Position numbers and translations under genes: made by a program. DNA of 13,562 nt from CAYVUV01 sp964455095 (GTDB lineage: Bacteria > Desulfobacterota > Binatia > HRBIN30 > CADEER01), in contig CAYVUV010000246.1 in NCBI GenBank assembly GCA_964455095.1, positions 1-13,562 of the forward strand, written 5' to 3'. Each line of letters begins with the position of its first letter. The first letter of the stretch is position 1. Below, one piece after another: positions 1-6,846 of the stretch. The notes under the pieces were generated by a model, which was not told where the DNA came from, did not search any database, and saw only the letters and a program-made list of their open reading frames with translations.

Positions 1-577
1 CCGCGGTGAAGTGCTGCTCGGCTTCCTTCCAGCGCTGCAGGTGATAGTTCGCCACGCCCTGGTAGTAGCGCGCCGGCACGCGCAGGGCCGAGTCGTGGCC
101 GGCGCGTTCGAAGTTGGCCAGCGCCGGCTCGGCCTGGCCCAGCCGCAACTGAGCGATGCCCAGGAACAGCGACGCTTCGGGGTACGCCGACGGCAACTGC
201 TGGGCGCGCTCGAGCCAGGGGACGGCTTCGACAAAGTTGCCGGACTTCACCAGCACGATGCCCAGTTCCAGCGCGCCCTGTTCGAGATCGGGTTTCTTCT
301 CCAGCACGGCGCGCAGGTCGGCCAGGGCGGCGGGGTAGTCCTCGAGACGGCCGTAGGTGACGCCGCGGTAGTAGAGCGCGTAGGGATCGGCCGGATCGGC
401 GGCGACGGCCTGCTTGAACAGGTCGAGCGCGGGGGCGTAGCGGGCGGCGTGGAACTCGACCAGGCCGAGCGAGTAGAGCTGCTCCGATTGCTCGCTGGCG
501 CGCGCGGCCGAGGTGGCGAGCAACAACGCGACCGCCACGGTGAAGAATGCGGTGACTACTCCGGCTTTGCTCAGCAA
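1..577 (-). CDS. Exported tetratricopeptide-repeat protein, N-terminal part (cut by window edge)
   Basis: The reverse strand is open from the window edge for 192 codons plus one base. I chose a TTG start at 577 because it gives a good Sec signal peptide: MLSK, a hydrophobic run (VVTAFFTVAVALLLA), and an A-R-A cleavage site at residues 25-27. A purine-rich GGGGAGAGG lies about 15 bases upstream. There is no ATG in frame, and the next candidate, GTG at 538, would leave only a stub of a signal. From about residue 32 on there are about four to five TPR-like helical pairs, with pieces such as YSLGLVEFHAARYAPALDLF, DPYALYYRGVTYGRLEDYPA, ASLFLGIAQLRLGQ and YYQGVANYHLQRWKEAEQHF. TPR arrays usually scaffold protein-protein contacts; with a signal peptide this one would act in the periplasm or outer envelope. 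The partner and the C-terminal half are unknown. It runs in the same direction as the lipoprotein gene upstream of it, but is separated by a repeat. Confidence 0.78.
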   Translation of the reverse strand, partial: MLSKAGVVTAFFTVAVALLLATSAARASEQSEQLYSLGLVEFHAARYAPALDLFKQAVAADPADPYALYYRGVTYGRLEDYPAALADLRAVLEKKPDLEQGALELGIVLVKSGNFVEAVPWLERAQQLPSAYPEASLFLGIAQLRLGQAEPALANFERAGHDSALRVPARYYQGVANYHLQRWKEAEQHFTA

Positions 578-612
578 TTCGCCAAAGAAGTTCCTCTCCC
601 CCCGGCGAGACT

Positions 613-687
613 GTCGATCTTCTCGTGGGACGCGGATCGGCTCTGGCTTCCCCCTTTGGCAAAGGGGGATTGAGGGGGATTTTCCGC
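613..687. repeat. 75-bp dispersed repeat, copy 1
   Basis: This stretch aligns without gaps to 13284-13358, with about 10 mismatches in 75 positions counted by eye and the same orientation. The core is the CCCCCTTTGGCAAAGGGGG palindrome followed by a second GGGGG tract. Similar CCCCCTTTG/CAAAGGGGG interspersed repeats are common between genes in many environmental bacteria. It lies between the lipoprotein stop and the TPR gene start. Confidence 0.8.
650..668. terminator. GC-rich hairpin inside repeat copy 1, possible terminator
   Basis: An 8-bp perfect stem (CCCCCTTT / AAAGGGGG) encloses a 3-base loop (GGC). It sits about 50 bases past the stop codon of the minus-strand lipoprotein gene and before the TPR gene, where a transcription stop would be useful. 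There is no clean U-tract directly after the stem on either strand, so the terminator role is only inferred. Confidence 0.35.
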
Positions 688-720
688 TGCCATAGGGGGG
701 AAGCCGATCGGATCTCACTC

Positions 721-3453
721 TCATGGCTCCACCGTGATCGCGCCGAGCGAGCAATCGGCTTCGGGCGCCGGCACCGGCGCGGGCGGCGGCGGGCTGAACT
801 GTGCCGCCGGGCAGATCAGCGGGCAACGGCCGCTGCGCGCGCGCGCGTCGACCTCGAGGCTGCACGTGTAGAGCACGGTGCCGGCGGGGATGAGGCTGGT
901 GCTGTTGAGGCGCACGGCCACCGCGCGCATGCCGAAGCAATCGACGCCCGGAGTGCAACCAGTCGGAAGGAACGCGGCGGTGCCGTCGCTCGCGACGGCT
1001 GCGTTGAAGGTGCAGTCGGGCACCCCTCCGACGGCGGGGACGCGGACGGCGGGAATGAGCACGCGCTCCGGACCGTCGAGCACCTCGGCGGTGATGAAGG
1101 CGAGGTCGTTCTGCGTCGCCACGGTGCCGGTCGCCGCGTCGGCCAGCGTGACGTCGAAGGTCGCCGCGCCGCCCACGGAGATCGTCGCGTCGCTGACCGA
1201 CAGCCGCACCGGGCGCACGCGCTCGATGGCGCCGATGCCGATGCCCTGCGGGCCGTTGCCGACGATGATGCGCGTATCGACGAAGAGGTTGGTGCTGGTG
1301 TCGAGCACCGAGACGCTCTTGTCGCAGGTGCGGGCGACGAAGGCGCTGGCGCCGTCGGGGCTGAGCGCGATGCCGCTCGGCAAGCACGACGGGTTGTCGG
1401 GCTGCGTCGGATCGCGATCGGGGCACGCCCCGGGACAGCCGGGCAGGTCGATCAGGGTCGCCGCGTTGCCCGGATCGGTCAGTGCGCGCGGAATGTCGAT
1501 GACGGCGAGATTGCCCGTATTGCGGTTGGTCACATAGGCCGTGACGCCGTCGGGCGCGATGGCGATACTGCTCGGCCGCGCGCCGCTGCCGACCGGCACG
1601 GTGGCGACGACCTCGTTGCTCTGGATGACGGAGACCGAGTCGGCGAGGCTGTTGGCGACCAAGATGCTGCCGTCCGGCCCCACGGCGATGCCGTTCGGAC
1701 CGCACGGCCCACCGCAATCGAGCGGGATCTGGCCGGCAATCGATTCCTGACCGGTGTCGATGACGGTGATGCGGTTGAAGCCGGTGTTGGTGACGAACGC
1801 CCGCGTGGAATCGGTGGAGAACGCAACCTGACTGAGGCCGCAGCCCGTGGCGGGACAATCGTTGAAGTCGATCGTGTTCCGCACCGTGCCGTTCGCGAGG
1901 TCGATGATGACGACGCGATCGATCACGGCGGGCAGCTCGTTCTGCGGATCGGACTTGCCGACCACGACATACGCAGACAGGCCGTTGGCGGTGGTGGCGA
2001 CGTCGACGTCGAAGGGGGCGCAGATGCCGACCTGTCCCGGCGCTGGTGTCGGGCAGTTCGACATGCGCAGCACGGTCGGTGTCGGCGGCGCTCCGGCCGG
2101 GCCGGCCGCGACCAGCGAGACGCTATCGTCGCGCGAGTTGGTGACCACCAGCGAGCGCCCGTCGGGCGTCAGCGCGATGCCGAGCGGGTTGCCTTCGAAA
2201 CCGTCGGCGATGGTGTCGACCACGGCGTTGGGAGTCGGGTCGATGACGCCGACGGCGTTGTCGTCGGAGTTGGTGACGAACACGCGCAGCGCCGCCGTCG
2301 CGGTGGGCGTCTGCGTCGGGGTGAACGTCTGCGTCTGCGTCGGGGTATTCGTCGGCGTCGCGGTCGGGGTGCGGGTCGGCGTGATCGTCGGCGTGTTCGT
2401 CGGCGTGTTGGTCGGGGTGCGCGTCAGCGTGCTCGTCGGTGTGCTCGACGGCGTCGCCGTGCGCGTGTGGGTCGCGGTCGGCGGCGGCGTGCCGGTCGGC
2501 AGCGGCGTACCGCCCTGGACGGTAATGGCGTACGCGGCGTCGAGGGCGCGGTCGGGATCGCCCAGCGCCGTGCTGCGAAAGCGCAGGCTGGCGCTGCCCG
2601 GGGGCACGATGGCCGGGACGTCGGCGACCTGGTAGCCCGTGACCTCGAGGCGGCCCGCCTCGCTGCAGTTGCCGCTCGTGAAGTCGTCGCACTCCACATA
2701 CGACGGATCGACGCCGCCAACGGCGGCGCCCGGCGGATCGAACGTCGTGCGGATGGAGTCGAGATCGATCGCACCGACGGCGATTGCCACCGTGAACACC
2801 GCGGTCACCGGATTGAACGCGCTGCCACCCGGCGGCGGCGCCAGTGTGCCCGGGACGAGGAAGGGGACGGCGAGGATCTCGATGTCGCGCACGGTGGTGC
2901 GCGTCGCCGGCTCGATGGTGAATCCGGTCGCGGCGCTGGCGTAGCTCGGCGTGGCGAAGCCGCCGTCGTCGCAGGCGCGGCCGACGCCCGCCGGCTTGGT
3001 CGCGCAACGCGTGTCGAATCCATCCGGCGCCGGGGCGAGCTCGCTCGGGAAGCCGCGAATCGTCACGTTGGCGGGTCCCTCGGCGAGATCGGCGAACACC
3101 ACCGAGCGCCGCCCGGAGTCGGGGTTGCTGACCGGTGTGCTCTGCGCTTCGCTGCGATCGATGTTGATGCAACAGCGCTGGCCGCCGGCGTCGATGGCGA
3201 TCTGCACGGCCAGCACGGAGGCGGGAAGGTCGGGACCGAACCCACCCTCCGCCGTTTGCTGCGCGGTGATCGGCGCGCCAGCCTGCCGCGCCGCACGCGT
3301 CGCGCGCTGCTGCCAGAGCGCGCGCACGCTCAAGCTCCCGCTGCCGCCGCCGCTACTGCTCGAAGCGCCACCGCCACATCCGGAGGCGACGAGCACGGCA
3401 AGTCCATTCGCGATTGCGAGTGCAGCGATCGAAGCCGTGCCGTGTCGTGTCAT
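721..3453 (-). CDS. Predicted lipoprotein: Pro-Thr stalk, YVTN-type beta-propeller, cohesin-like C-terminus
   Basis: A 910-residue protein. Residues 1-26 form a lipoprotein signal ending in a lipobox-like ASGC with Cys26, followed by a Gly/Ser-rich tether, so the mature protein is probably lipid-anchored in the envelope. Residues 40-315 are an unrecognised beta-rich region. Residues 316-388 are a TPT-repeat stalk. Residues 390-745 form a YVTN-family beta-propeller, with blades carrying RVFVTNSDDNAVGVID, RAFVTNTGFNRITVID, TAYVTNRNTGNLAVID and SAFVARTCDKSVSVLD, and inter-blade SPDG/TPDG turns. Residues 746-885 resemble a cohesin-like beta-sandwich (ISVGGAATFDVTL near the start, IPAGTVLYTCSLEV near the end); this call is tentative. 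A Pro-rich tail follows. YVTN propellers usually mediate binding rather than catalysis, and no catalytic motif is seen. The start is supported by AAGG ten bases upstream and a good promoter. The gene diverges from the five-gene unit that follows. It is the only gene on this strand with this architecture, and its stalk matches that of the long protein encoded at 8107-11964. Confidence 0.9.
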   Translation of the reverse strand: MTRHGTASIAALAIANGLAVLVASGCGGGASSSSGGGSGSLSVRALWQQRATRAARQAGAPITAQQTAEGGFGPDLPASVLAVQIAIDAGGQRCCINIDRSEAQSTPVSNPDSGRRSVVFADLAEGPANVTIRGFPSELAPAPDGFDTRCATKPAGVGRACDDGGFATPSYASAATGFTIEPATRTTVRDIEILAVPFLVPGTLAPPPGGSAFNPVTAVFTVAIAVGAIDLDSIRTTFDPPGAAVGGVDPSYVECDDFTSGNCSEAGRLEVTGYQVADVPAIVPPGSASLRFRSTALGDPDRALDAAYAITVQGGTPLPTGTPPPTATHTRTATPSSTPTSTLTRTPTNTPTNTPTITPTRTPTATPTNTPTQTQTFTPTQTPTATAALRVFVTNSDDNAVGVIDPTPNAVVDTIADGFEGNPLGIALTPDGRSLVVTNSRDDSVSLVAAGPAGAPPTPTVLRMSNCPTPAPGQVGICAPFDVDVATTANGLSAYVVVGKSDPQNELPAVIDRVVIIDLANGTVRNTIDFNDCPATGCGLSQVAFSTDSTRAFVTNTGFNRITVIDTGQESIAGQIPLDCGGPCGPNGIAVGPDGSILVANSLADSVSVIQSNEVVATVPVGSGARPSSIAIAPDGVTAYVTNRNTGNLAVIDIPRALTDPGNAATLIDLPGCPGACPDRDPTQPDNPSCLPSGIALSPDGASAFVARTCDKSVSVLDTSTNLFVDTRIIVGNGPQGIGIGAIERVRPVRLSVSDATISVGGAATFDVTLADAATGTVATQNDLAFITAEVLDGPERVLIPAVRVPAVGGVPDCTFNAAVASDGTAAFLPTGCTPGVDCFGMRAVAVRLNSTSLIPAGTVLYTCSLEVDARARSGRCPLICPAAQFSPPPPAPVPAPEADCSLGAITVEP
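2290..2508 (-). repeat. Pro-Thr stalk-coding repeat in the lipoprotein gene
   Basis: Degenerate 12-base units coding for PTxT, about 73 residues in all, read on the minus strand. The stretch 2397-2424 is identical (as reverse complement) to 9028-9055 in the long stalk gene and is in the same reading frame. The repeat joins the N-terminal region to the propeller and probably forms an extended, possibly glycosylated spacer. Confidence 0.9.
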
Positions 3454-3477
3454 TCAGCGCCGCCTTGCGCGTGGGTC

Positions 3478-3505
3478 TCTATCGAGTGGCGGCGTTCGCT
3501 GTCAA
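3478..3505 (-). promoter_or_regulatory. Candidate sigma70 promoter for the lipoprotein gene
   Basis: On the minus strand there is a perfect TTGACA (3505-3500), a 16-base spacer and GATAGA (3483-3478). The predicted start of transcription would be some 18 bases before the ATG at 3453, leaving room for the AAGG ribosome site. The -10 is weak (3 of 6 consensus bases), so this rests mainly on the -35 and on position. Confidence 0.5.
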
Positions 3506-3566
3506 GGCGCAGCGCGCCTCATTGCGTCAAGACGAGCAATATCTTTCGGCGATGCAATGAGCGTTC

Positions 3567-3581
3567 TAGGGGTTTACCCTA
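3567..3581. promoter_or_regulatory. Small palindrome next to the -35 of the plus-strand promoter, possible operator
   Basis: TAGGGGTTTACCCTA has a 5-bp inverted repeat (TAGGG / CCCTA) around a 5-base centre. It ends two bases before the candidate -35 hexamer at 3583 in the only intergenic region between the two divergent units. That placement suits a regulator-binding site, but no regulator gene is visible in the window. Confidence 0.3.
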
Positions 3582-3582
3582 A

Positions 3583-3612
3583 TTGACTAATTCTACGCCG
3601 CTCAAGTAGAGA
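3583..3612 (+). promoter_or_regulatory. Candidate sigma70 promoter for the five-gene unit
   Basis: TTGACT (3583-3588), an 18-base spacer and TAGAGA (3607-3612), about 20 bases before the ATG at 3633. It is the only good plus-strand promoter candidate I see before the chain of overlapping genes 3633-11964. The surrounding bases are richer in A+T than the coding regions. Confidence 0.45.
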
Positions 3613-3632
3613 GCCGAGGTCTCAGTCAGCTC

Positions 3633-4718
3633 ATGCGCGCGTCAGCAGTGAATGCTTCCGTCCGAATCCCGCGGCGCACCGCTGCGTGCTATCGCGTGGG
3701 GCTGATCGGAGCGCTGTTGGGTTTCGTCCTCACCGGTGCGGCCGGCGCGCAAGTGACGACGCAGCAGTCCGCGTCCATCCTGTTTTTTCCTGACGTGGTC
3801 GCCGACGGCGCGCAGGATACGGTGATCCAGCTGACCAATTTGTCGAACTCCGTGGTCGGCAGCCGCTGTTTTTACATCGATGCTTCAGGCAGTCAGCTCG
3901 TGACGGTTGCCTTCACGATCCAGCTGACACGACAGCAGCCGACGCAGTGGGTGGTGTCGCGTGGGCGGGCAGACGACCCGACCGATTCGCTGTGCTCGCC
4001 CGCGAACGGTGCCTGTAGCGGCGCGGGGATCGATCCCGGCTTGATCCCGCCGGTGAGCGCCGGGTTTCGCGGCGCGCTGGTCTGCGTCGAGGTCGATCAG
4101 TCGGGAGCCCCTCTGCCGGGCAATCACTTCGTCGGCGTCGCGACGCTGGTCAGCAGCGGCGGGAGCGACGTCGGGAAGTACAGTGCGATCGGTGTGCTGG
4201 GGAACTTCAACAACGACGGCGATAACGTATTGTGCCTGGGCGGAGACGTCGGGCCGGGTTGTGTGTTCGGCGGCGAGTACGACGGCTGTCCGGTGGAGTG
4301 GCTCTACAACCACTCGGCGGCCGGCGCGGAGGACCCGATCCTCGGCGCGGGGTCGAACGTCGCACCCGCGCTGGCGGCTTTGCCCTGCACGATCGACCTG
4401 CTCGGCAACGTGCTCACCAGCGTGCCGCTGAATTTTCAGATCATCACCGAGTTCGAGCAGACCTTCAGTGCGTCGACGACGGTCGTCGGTCGGCTGGATG
4501 CGGCGCTGGCCGACATCAGCTCGACGTTCGGCGTGGCGGTGCTCGGCTCGCCAGTCGCGCGCACGCGCATTACTTCACCGGATCCCACCGGCGTCGCGAT
4601 CGTCGGGCGCGAGGTGCGCACCGAGGGGGGACCGTCGCCGGCGTCGATGTCGGCGTCGAGCAACTTACACCGCGACAATGGACAGAAGGTAGATGTCGTC
4701 TCGCTTCCGACACCGTGA
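3633..4718 (+). CDS. Secreted paralogue, type 1, first copy (function unknown)
   Basis: A 361-residue protein with an N-terminal Sec signal: a basic start (RIPRR), a hydrophobic run (VGLIGALLGFVLTG) and cleavage after AGA at 39. I recognise no characterised family. It is clearly homologous to the gene at 5821-6846: shared blocks include DTVIQLTN (residues 62-69), VDQSGAPLPGNH (154-165), DNVLCLGG (197-204), GCPVEWLYNH (218-227) and VARTRITSP (308-316). It is related more distantly to the type-2 genes through QQPTQW, LIPPV and a late TEFEQ. The regular DTVIQLTN-like beta-strand pattern and conserved Cys residues suggest a disulfide-stabilised beta-sandwich outside the cytoplasm. It is the first gene of the unit, behind the candidate promoter. 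A GAGG lies 13 bases before the ATG, which is rather far. Its last 26 bases overlap the next gene, so translation is probably coupled. Confidence 0.88.
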   Translation: MRASAVNASVRIPRRTAACYRVGLIGALLGFVLTGAAGAQVTTQQSASILFFPDVVADGAQDTVIQLTNLSNSVVGSRCFYIDASGSQLVTVAFTIQLTRQQPTQWVVSRGRADDPTDSLCSPANGACSGAGIDPGLIPPVSAGFRGALVCVEVDQSGAPLPGNHFVGVATLVSSGGSDVGKYSAIGVLGNFNNDGDNVLCLGGDVGPGCVFGGEYDGCPVEWLYNHSAAGAEDPILGAGSNVAPALAALPCTIDLLGNVLTSVPLNFQIITEFEQTFSASTTVVGRLDAALADISSTFGVAVLGSPVARTRITSPDPTGVAIVGREVRTEGGPSPASMSASSNLHRDNGQKVDVVSLPTP

Positions 4719-5814
4719 TCGTATTCTGACCCGGCGCGCGCAGCGGGCTGGCGTAGCCGTCAGCGCCGCCATCGCGGTGCTGGCGTTGGCATCAGGCGCG
4801 CGCGGGCAGCAGGCCAGCGCCGATGGGGCCGCGGCGCTGATCGTCTTTCCCTTGATTCGGGTCAGCGCGCAGGATGACACCGACACGCTGCTGCGGCTCA
4901 GCAATGCGGGTGACGACCCGGTCGACGTGCGGTGTTTCTACGAGAACGGCAACGGTCATTGCTCGCTGTCGTCGCAGGTATGCGACGAGACCGGCTTGGT
5001 TTGCACGGGGGGCGGCGACGTCTGCGTGCCGGGGTTCTCGATCCAGGACTTCCGCGTCACGCTGACGCCGCAACAGCCGGTGGAATGGCGCGCCAGCCAG
5101 GGCTTGATTGCCCTGCCGGCGCCCGGAAATCAGGGCAGTATTCCCCCGGTTCCCGAGGATCCCTTCATTGGCGCGCTGCGGTGTGTGGCCGTCGATTCCG
5201 TCACCCAGCTTCCCGTGCTGGCGGGCGGTCCGGCCAACGACGACCTGGAAGGCACGGTGACCATCGAAGCGGCGGGGGACTTCCCAGACGTCGGGACGTA
5301 CCGCGCCATCGGCATGCAGAGCATCGCAAACGATGGCGACGGGGCGCTGAATCTGGGTGGCTTCGACACCCCGGAGTATGCCGGTTGTCCGACGACACTG
5401 ATTCTGAATCACCTCTTCGAGGGGGCCGTCGAGCCGGTATCGGGCACCACCGTCCTGCGCACCGTCCTGGCCCTGGTGCCGTGCAGTATTGACTACACGA
5501 CGGTCGAGCCGACGGCGGCAACCGTTCATTTCAACGTGTTCAACGAGTTCGAGCAGCGGCTCGGTGGCAGCGCGCGCCTGAGCGGGTTTACCGCCCGGTT
5601 CTTGTCCGGCTTCAACCCAGTGATGTTCGATGTCGGCGTGCAGGGGACCCTGGCCGGGCAGACCCGCGTCGTATCGATCGGCACGGGCGTGCTTGGCGCG
5701 GCGGTCGAGCAGCACGTCGACCCCGACACGTCCTTCCCGGTCAGCGCCGCGGCCATCGACCTGCACCATCAAGGCAACCGGTTTGCAGCCGATCTGCTCG
5801 TCCTGGGGCCGTGA
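4693..5814 (+). CDS. Secreted paralogue, type 2, first copy (function unknown)
   Basis: A 373-residue protein. The start is fixed: an in-frame TAG lies directly before the ATG, with AGAAGG just upstream. The N-terminus is a Sec signal with an Arg-rich start, hydrophobic VAVSAAIAVLALAS, and cleavage after ARG at 38. The mature part carries family landmarks: DTLLRLSN (64-71), a Cys-rich loop (Cys81, 90, 97, 104, 111), FRVTLTPQQPVEW (120-132), GSIPPVPEDPF (148-158), EYAGCP (228-233), FNVFNEFEQR (280-289) and VQGTLAGQTR (316-325). It is closest to the gene at 6821-8110 but lacks that gene's dockerin-like tail. No enzyme motif is visible. A secreted, beta-rich structural or adhesive subunit is the best guess from context; no named family is recognised. 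It overlaps the previous gene by 26 bases and is followed after six bases by the next. Confidence 0.88.
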   Translation: MSSRFRHRDRILTRRAQRAGVAVSAAIAVLALASGARGQQASADGAAALIVFPLIRVSAQDDTDTLLRLSNAGDDPVDVRCFYENGNGHCSLSSQVCDETGLVCTGGGDVCVPGFSIQDFRVTLTPQQPVEWRASQGLIALPAPGNQGSIPPVPEDPFIGALRCVAVDSVTQLPVLAGGPANDDLEGTVTIEAAGDFPDVGTYRAIGMQSIANDGDGALNLGGFDTPEYAGCPTTLILNHLFEGAVEPVSGTTVLRTVLALVPCSIDYTTVEPTAATVHFNVFNEFEQRLGGSARLSGFTARFLSGFNPVMFDVGVQGTLAGQTRVVSIGTGVLGAAVEQHVDPDTSFPVSAAAIDLHHQGNRFAADLLVLGP

Positions 5815-5820
5815 GCAGCG

Positions 5821-6846
5821 ATGAAGATGAGGACCAACACCGCAGGCGCGACCGTCGCGCTCCTGCTCTTGATGGGGGCGCTCAGCGGGACGGCCCAAGC
5901 GCAGCCGACAACGGACCGCAGCGCCTCGATAGTCGTCGTACCGAGAGTCGTCGTCGACGGCACGCGCGACACGGTGATCGAGCTCGCCAATACGGGGAAC
6001 TCTCAGGTGCAGGCGTTCTGCTTGTTTCTGGACGGCACCACCGTTCTGCAGACGAATTTCACCGTCGATCTGGCGGCGCAGCAGCCGACGCGCTGGGTGG
6101 CGTCGCAGGGCCGGCGCTGCGCCGGCGATGATCCGCTGTGTCTCGGCGGTCCGACCGGCGTGGTGGGGCTCATCCCCCCGGTGCCGGTGCCGTTTGACGG
6201 GGCGATGCTCTGCATCGAAACCGACCAGAGCGGTGCGCCGGTGGCTGGCAACCATCTGGTCGGCGGCGCGACCATCAAGGACCGCAGCAGCGGCGACGTG
6301 GCGTCATACAGCGGCGTGGGAATCCCGGGCTTCGATACGAACGATGGCGACGACGTCCTCTGCCTCGGCGGCGAGCCGAGCAGTGCGTGCCCAGGCGGTG
6401 CCGAGTTCGACGGATGCCCCGCTACCTGGCTGTTGAGCCACGTGGCGGAGGGGGCGGAAGACGAGTTGATCGGCGCCAACTCCGCCGTGACGACCGAGCT
6501 GACGATCCTCACCTGCGGCCAGGACTTTCTGACCGCGACGCCGACCGATGTGCCGCTGCAGTTCGTCATCACCAACGAGTTCGAAACGGTCTTCTCTCTC
6601 GCCTCGGCGGTATCATCGTGGCGCAGCGACCTGCTGGGAGAAATCGGCAACACCTTCGACGCCAGCGTGCTGGGCACCCCGTACGCGCGCACGCGCGTGA
6701 CCAGTCCGGACGGCGGCATATTGCTGGTCGCGCGGGAGCTCCATGCGCTCACCGGCGTGCCCGCGACCGCGACCTCGGTCGCCTTCAACCCCGCCCACCA
6801 GGGCATTCGAGCCAATGAAGATGTCATCGTCCTGCCGCCGCGTTGA
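5821..6846 (+). CDS. Secreted paralogue, type 1, second copy (function unknown)
   Basis: A 341-residue protein with a compact Sec signal (MKMRTNTAG, then VALLLLMGALSG, cleavage after AQA at 27). It is the partner of the gene at 3633-4718: DTVIELAN (50-57), TDQSGAPVAGNH (134-145), DDVLCLGG (177-184), EFDGCPATWL (195-204), NEFETVF and YARTRVTSP correspond block for block. The N-terminal extension before the signal in the first copy is missing here. An ATG at 5827 is an alternative start; I kept 5821, six bases after the preceding stop, because the Lys then falls in the signal n-region. The ribosome site is weak, so re-initiation from the preceding gene is likely. It overlaps the following gene by 26 bases. 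Role unknown, presumably the same class of extracellular beta-rich subunit as its paralogue. Confidence 0.88.
   Translation: MKMRTNTAGATVALLLLMGALSGTAQAQPTTDRSASIVVVPRVVVDGTRDTVIELANTGNSQVQAFCLFLDGTTVLQTNFTVDLAAQQPTRWVASQGRRCAGDDPLCLGGPTGVVGLIPPVPVPFDGAMLCIETDQSGAPVAGNHLVGGATIKDRSSGDVASYSGVGIPGFDTNDGDDVLCLGGEPSSACPGGAEFDGCPATWLLSHVAEGAEDELIGANSAVTTELTILTCGQDFLTATPTDVPLQFVITNEFETVFSLASAVSSWRSDLLGEIGNTFDASVLGTPYARTRVTSPDGGILLVARELHALTGVPATATSVAFNPAHQGIRANEDVIVLPPR

Noticed and set aside
625..3582. 985-codon plus-strand open frame across the lipoprotein gene
   Set aside because: Arg/Asp/Ala-rich, no domain or signal; it is antisense to a gene with a lipobox and propeller motifs. High G+C and lack of stops explain it.
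6815..6817. ATG 6815 as the start of the second type-2 gene
   Set aside because: Possible, but ATG 6821 matches the start of the paralogue (MSS) and gives the same 26-base overlap; the ribosome site does not decide it.
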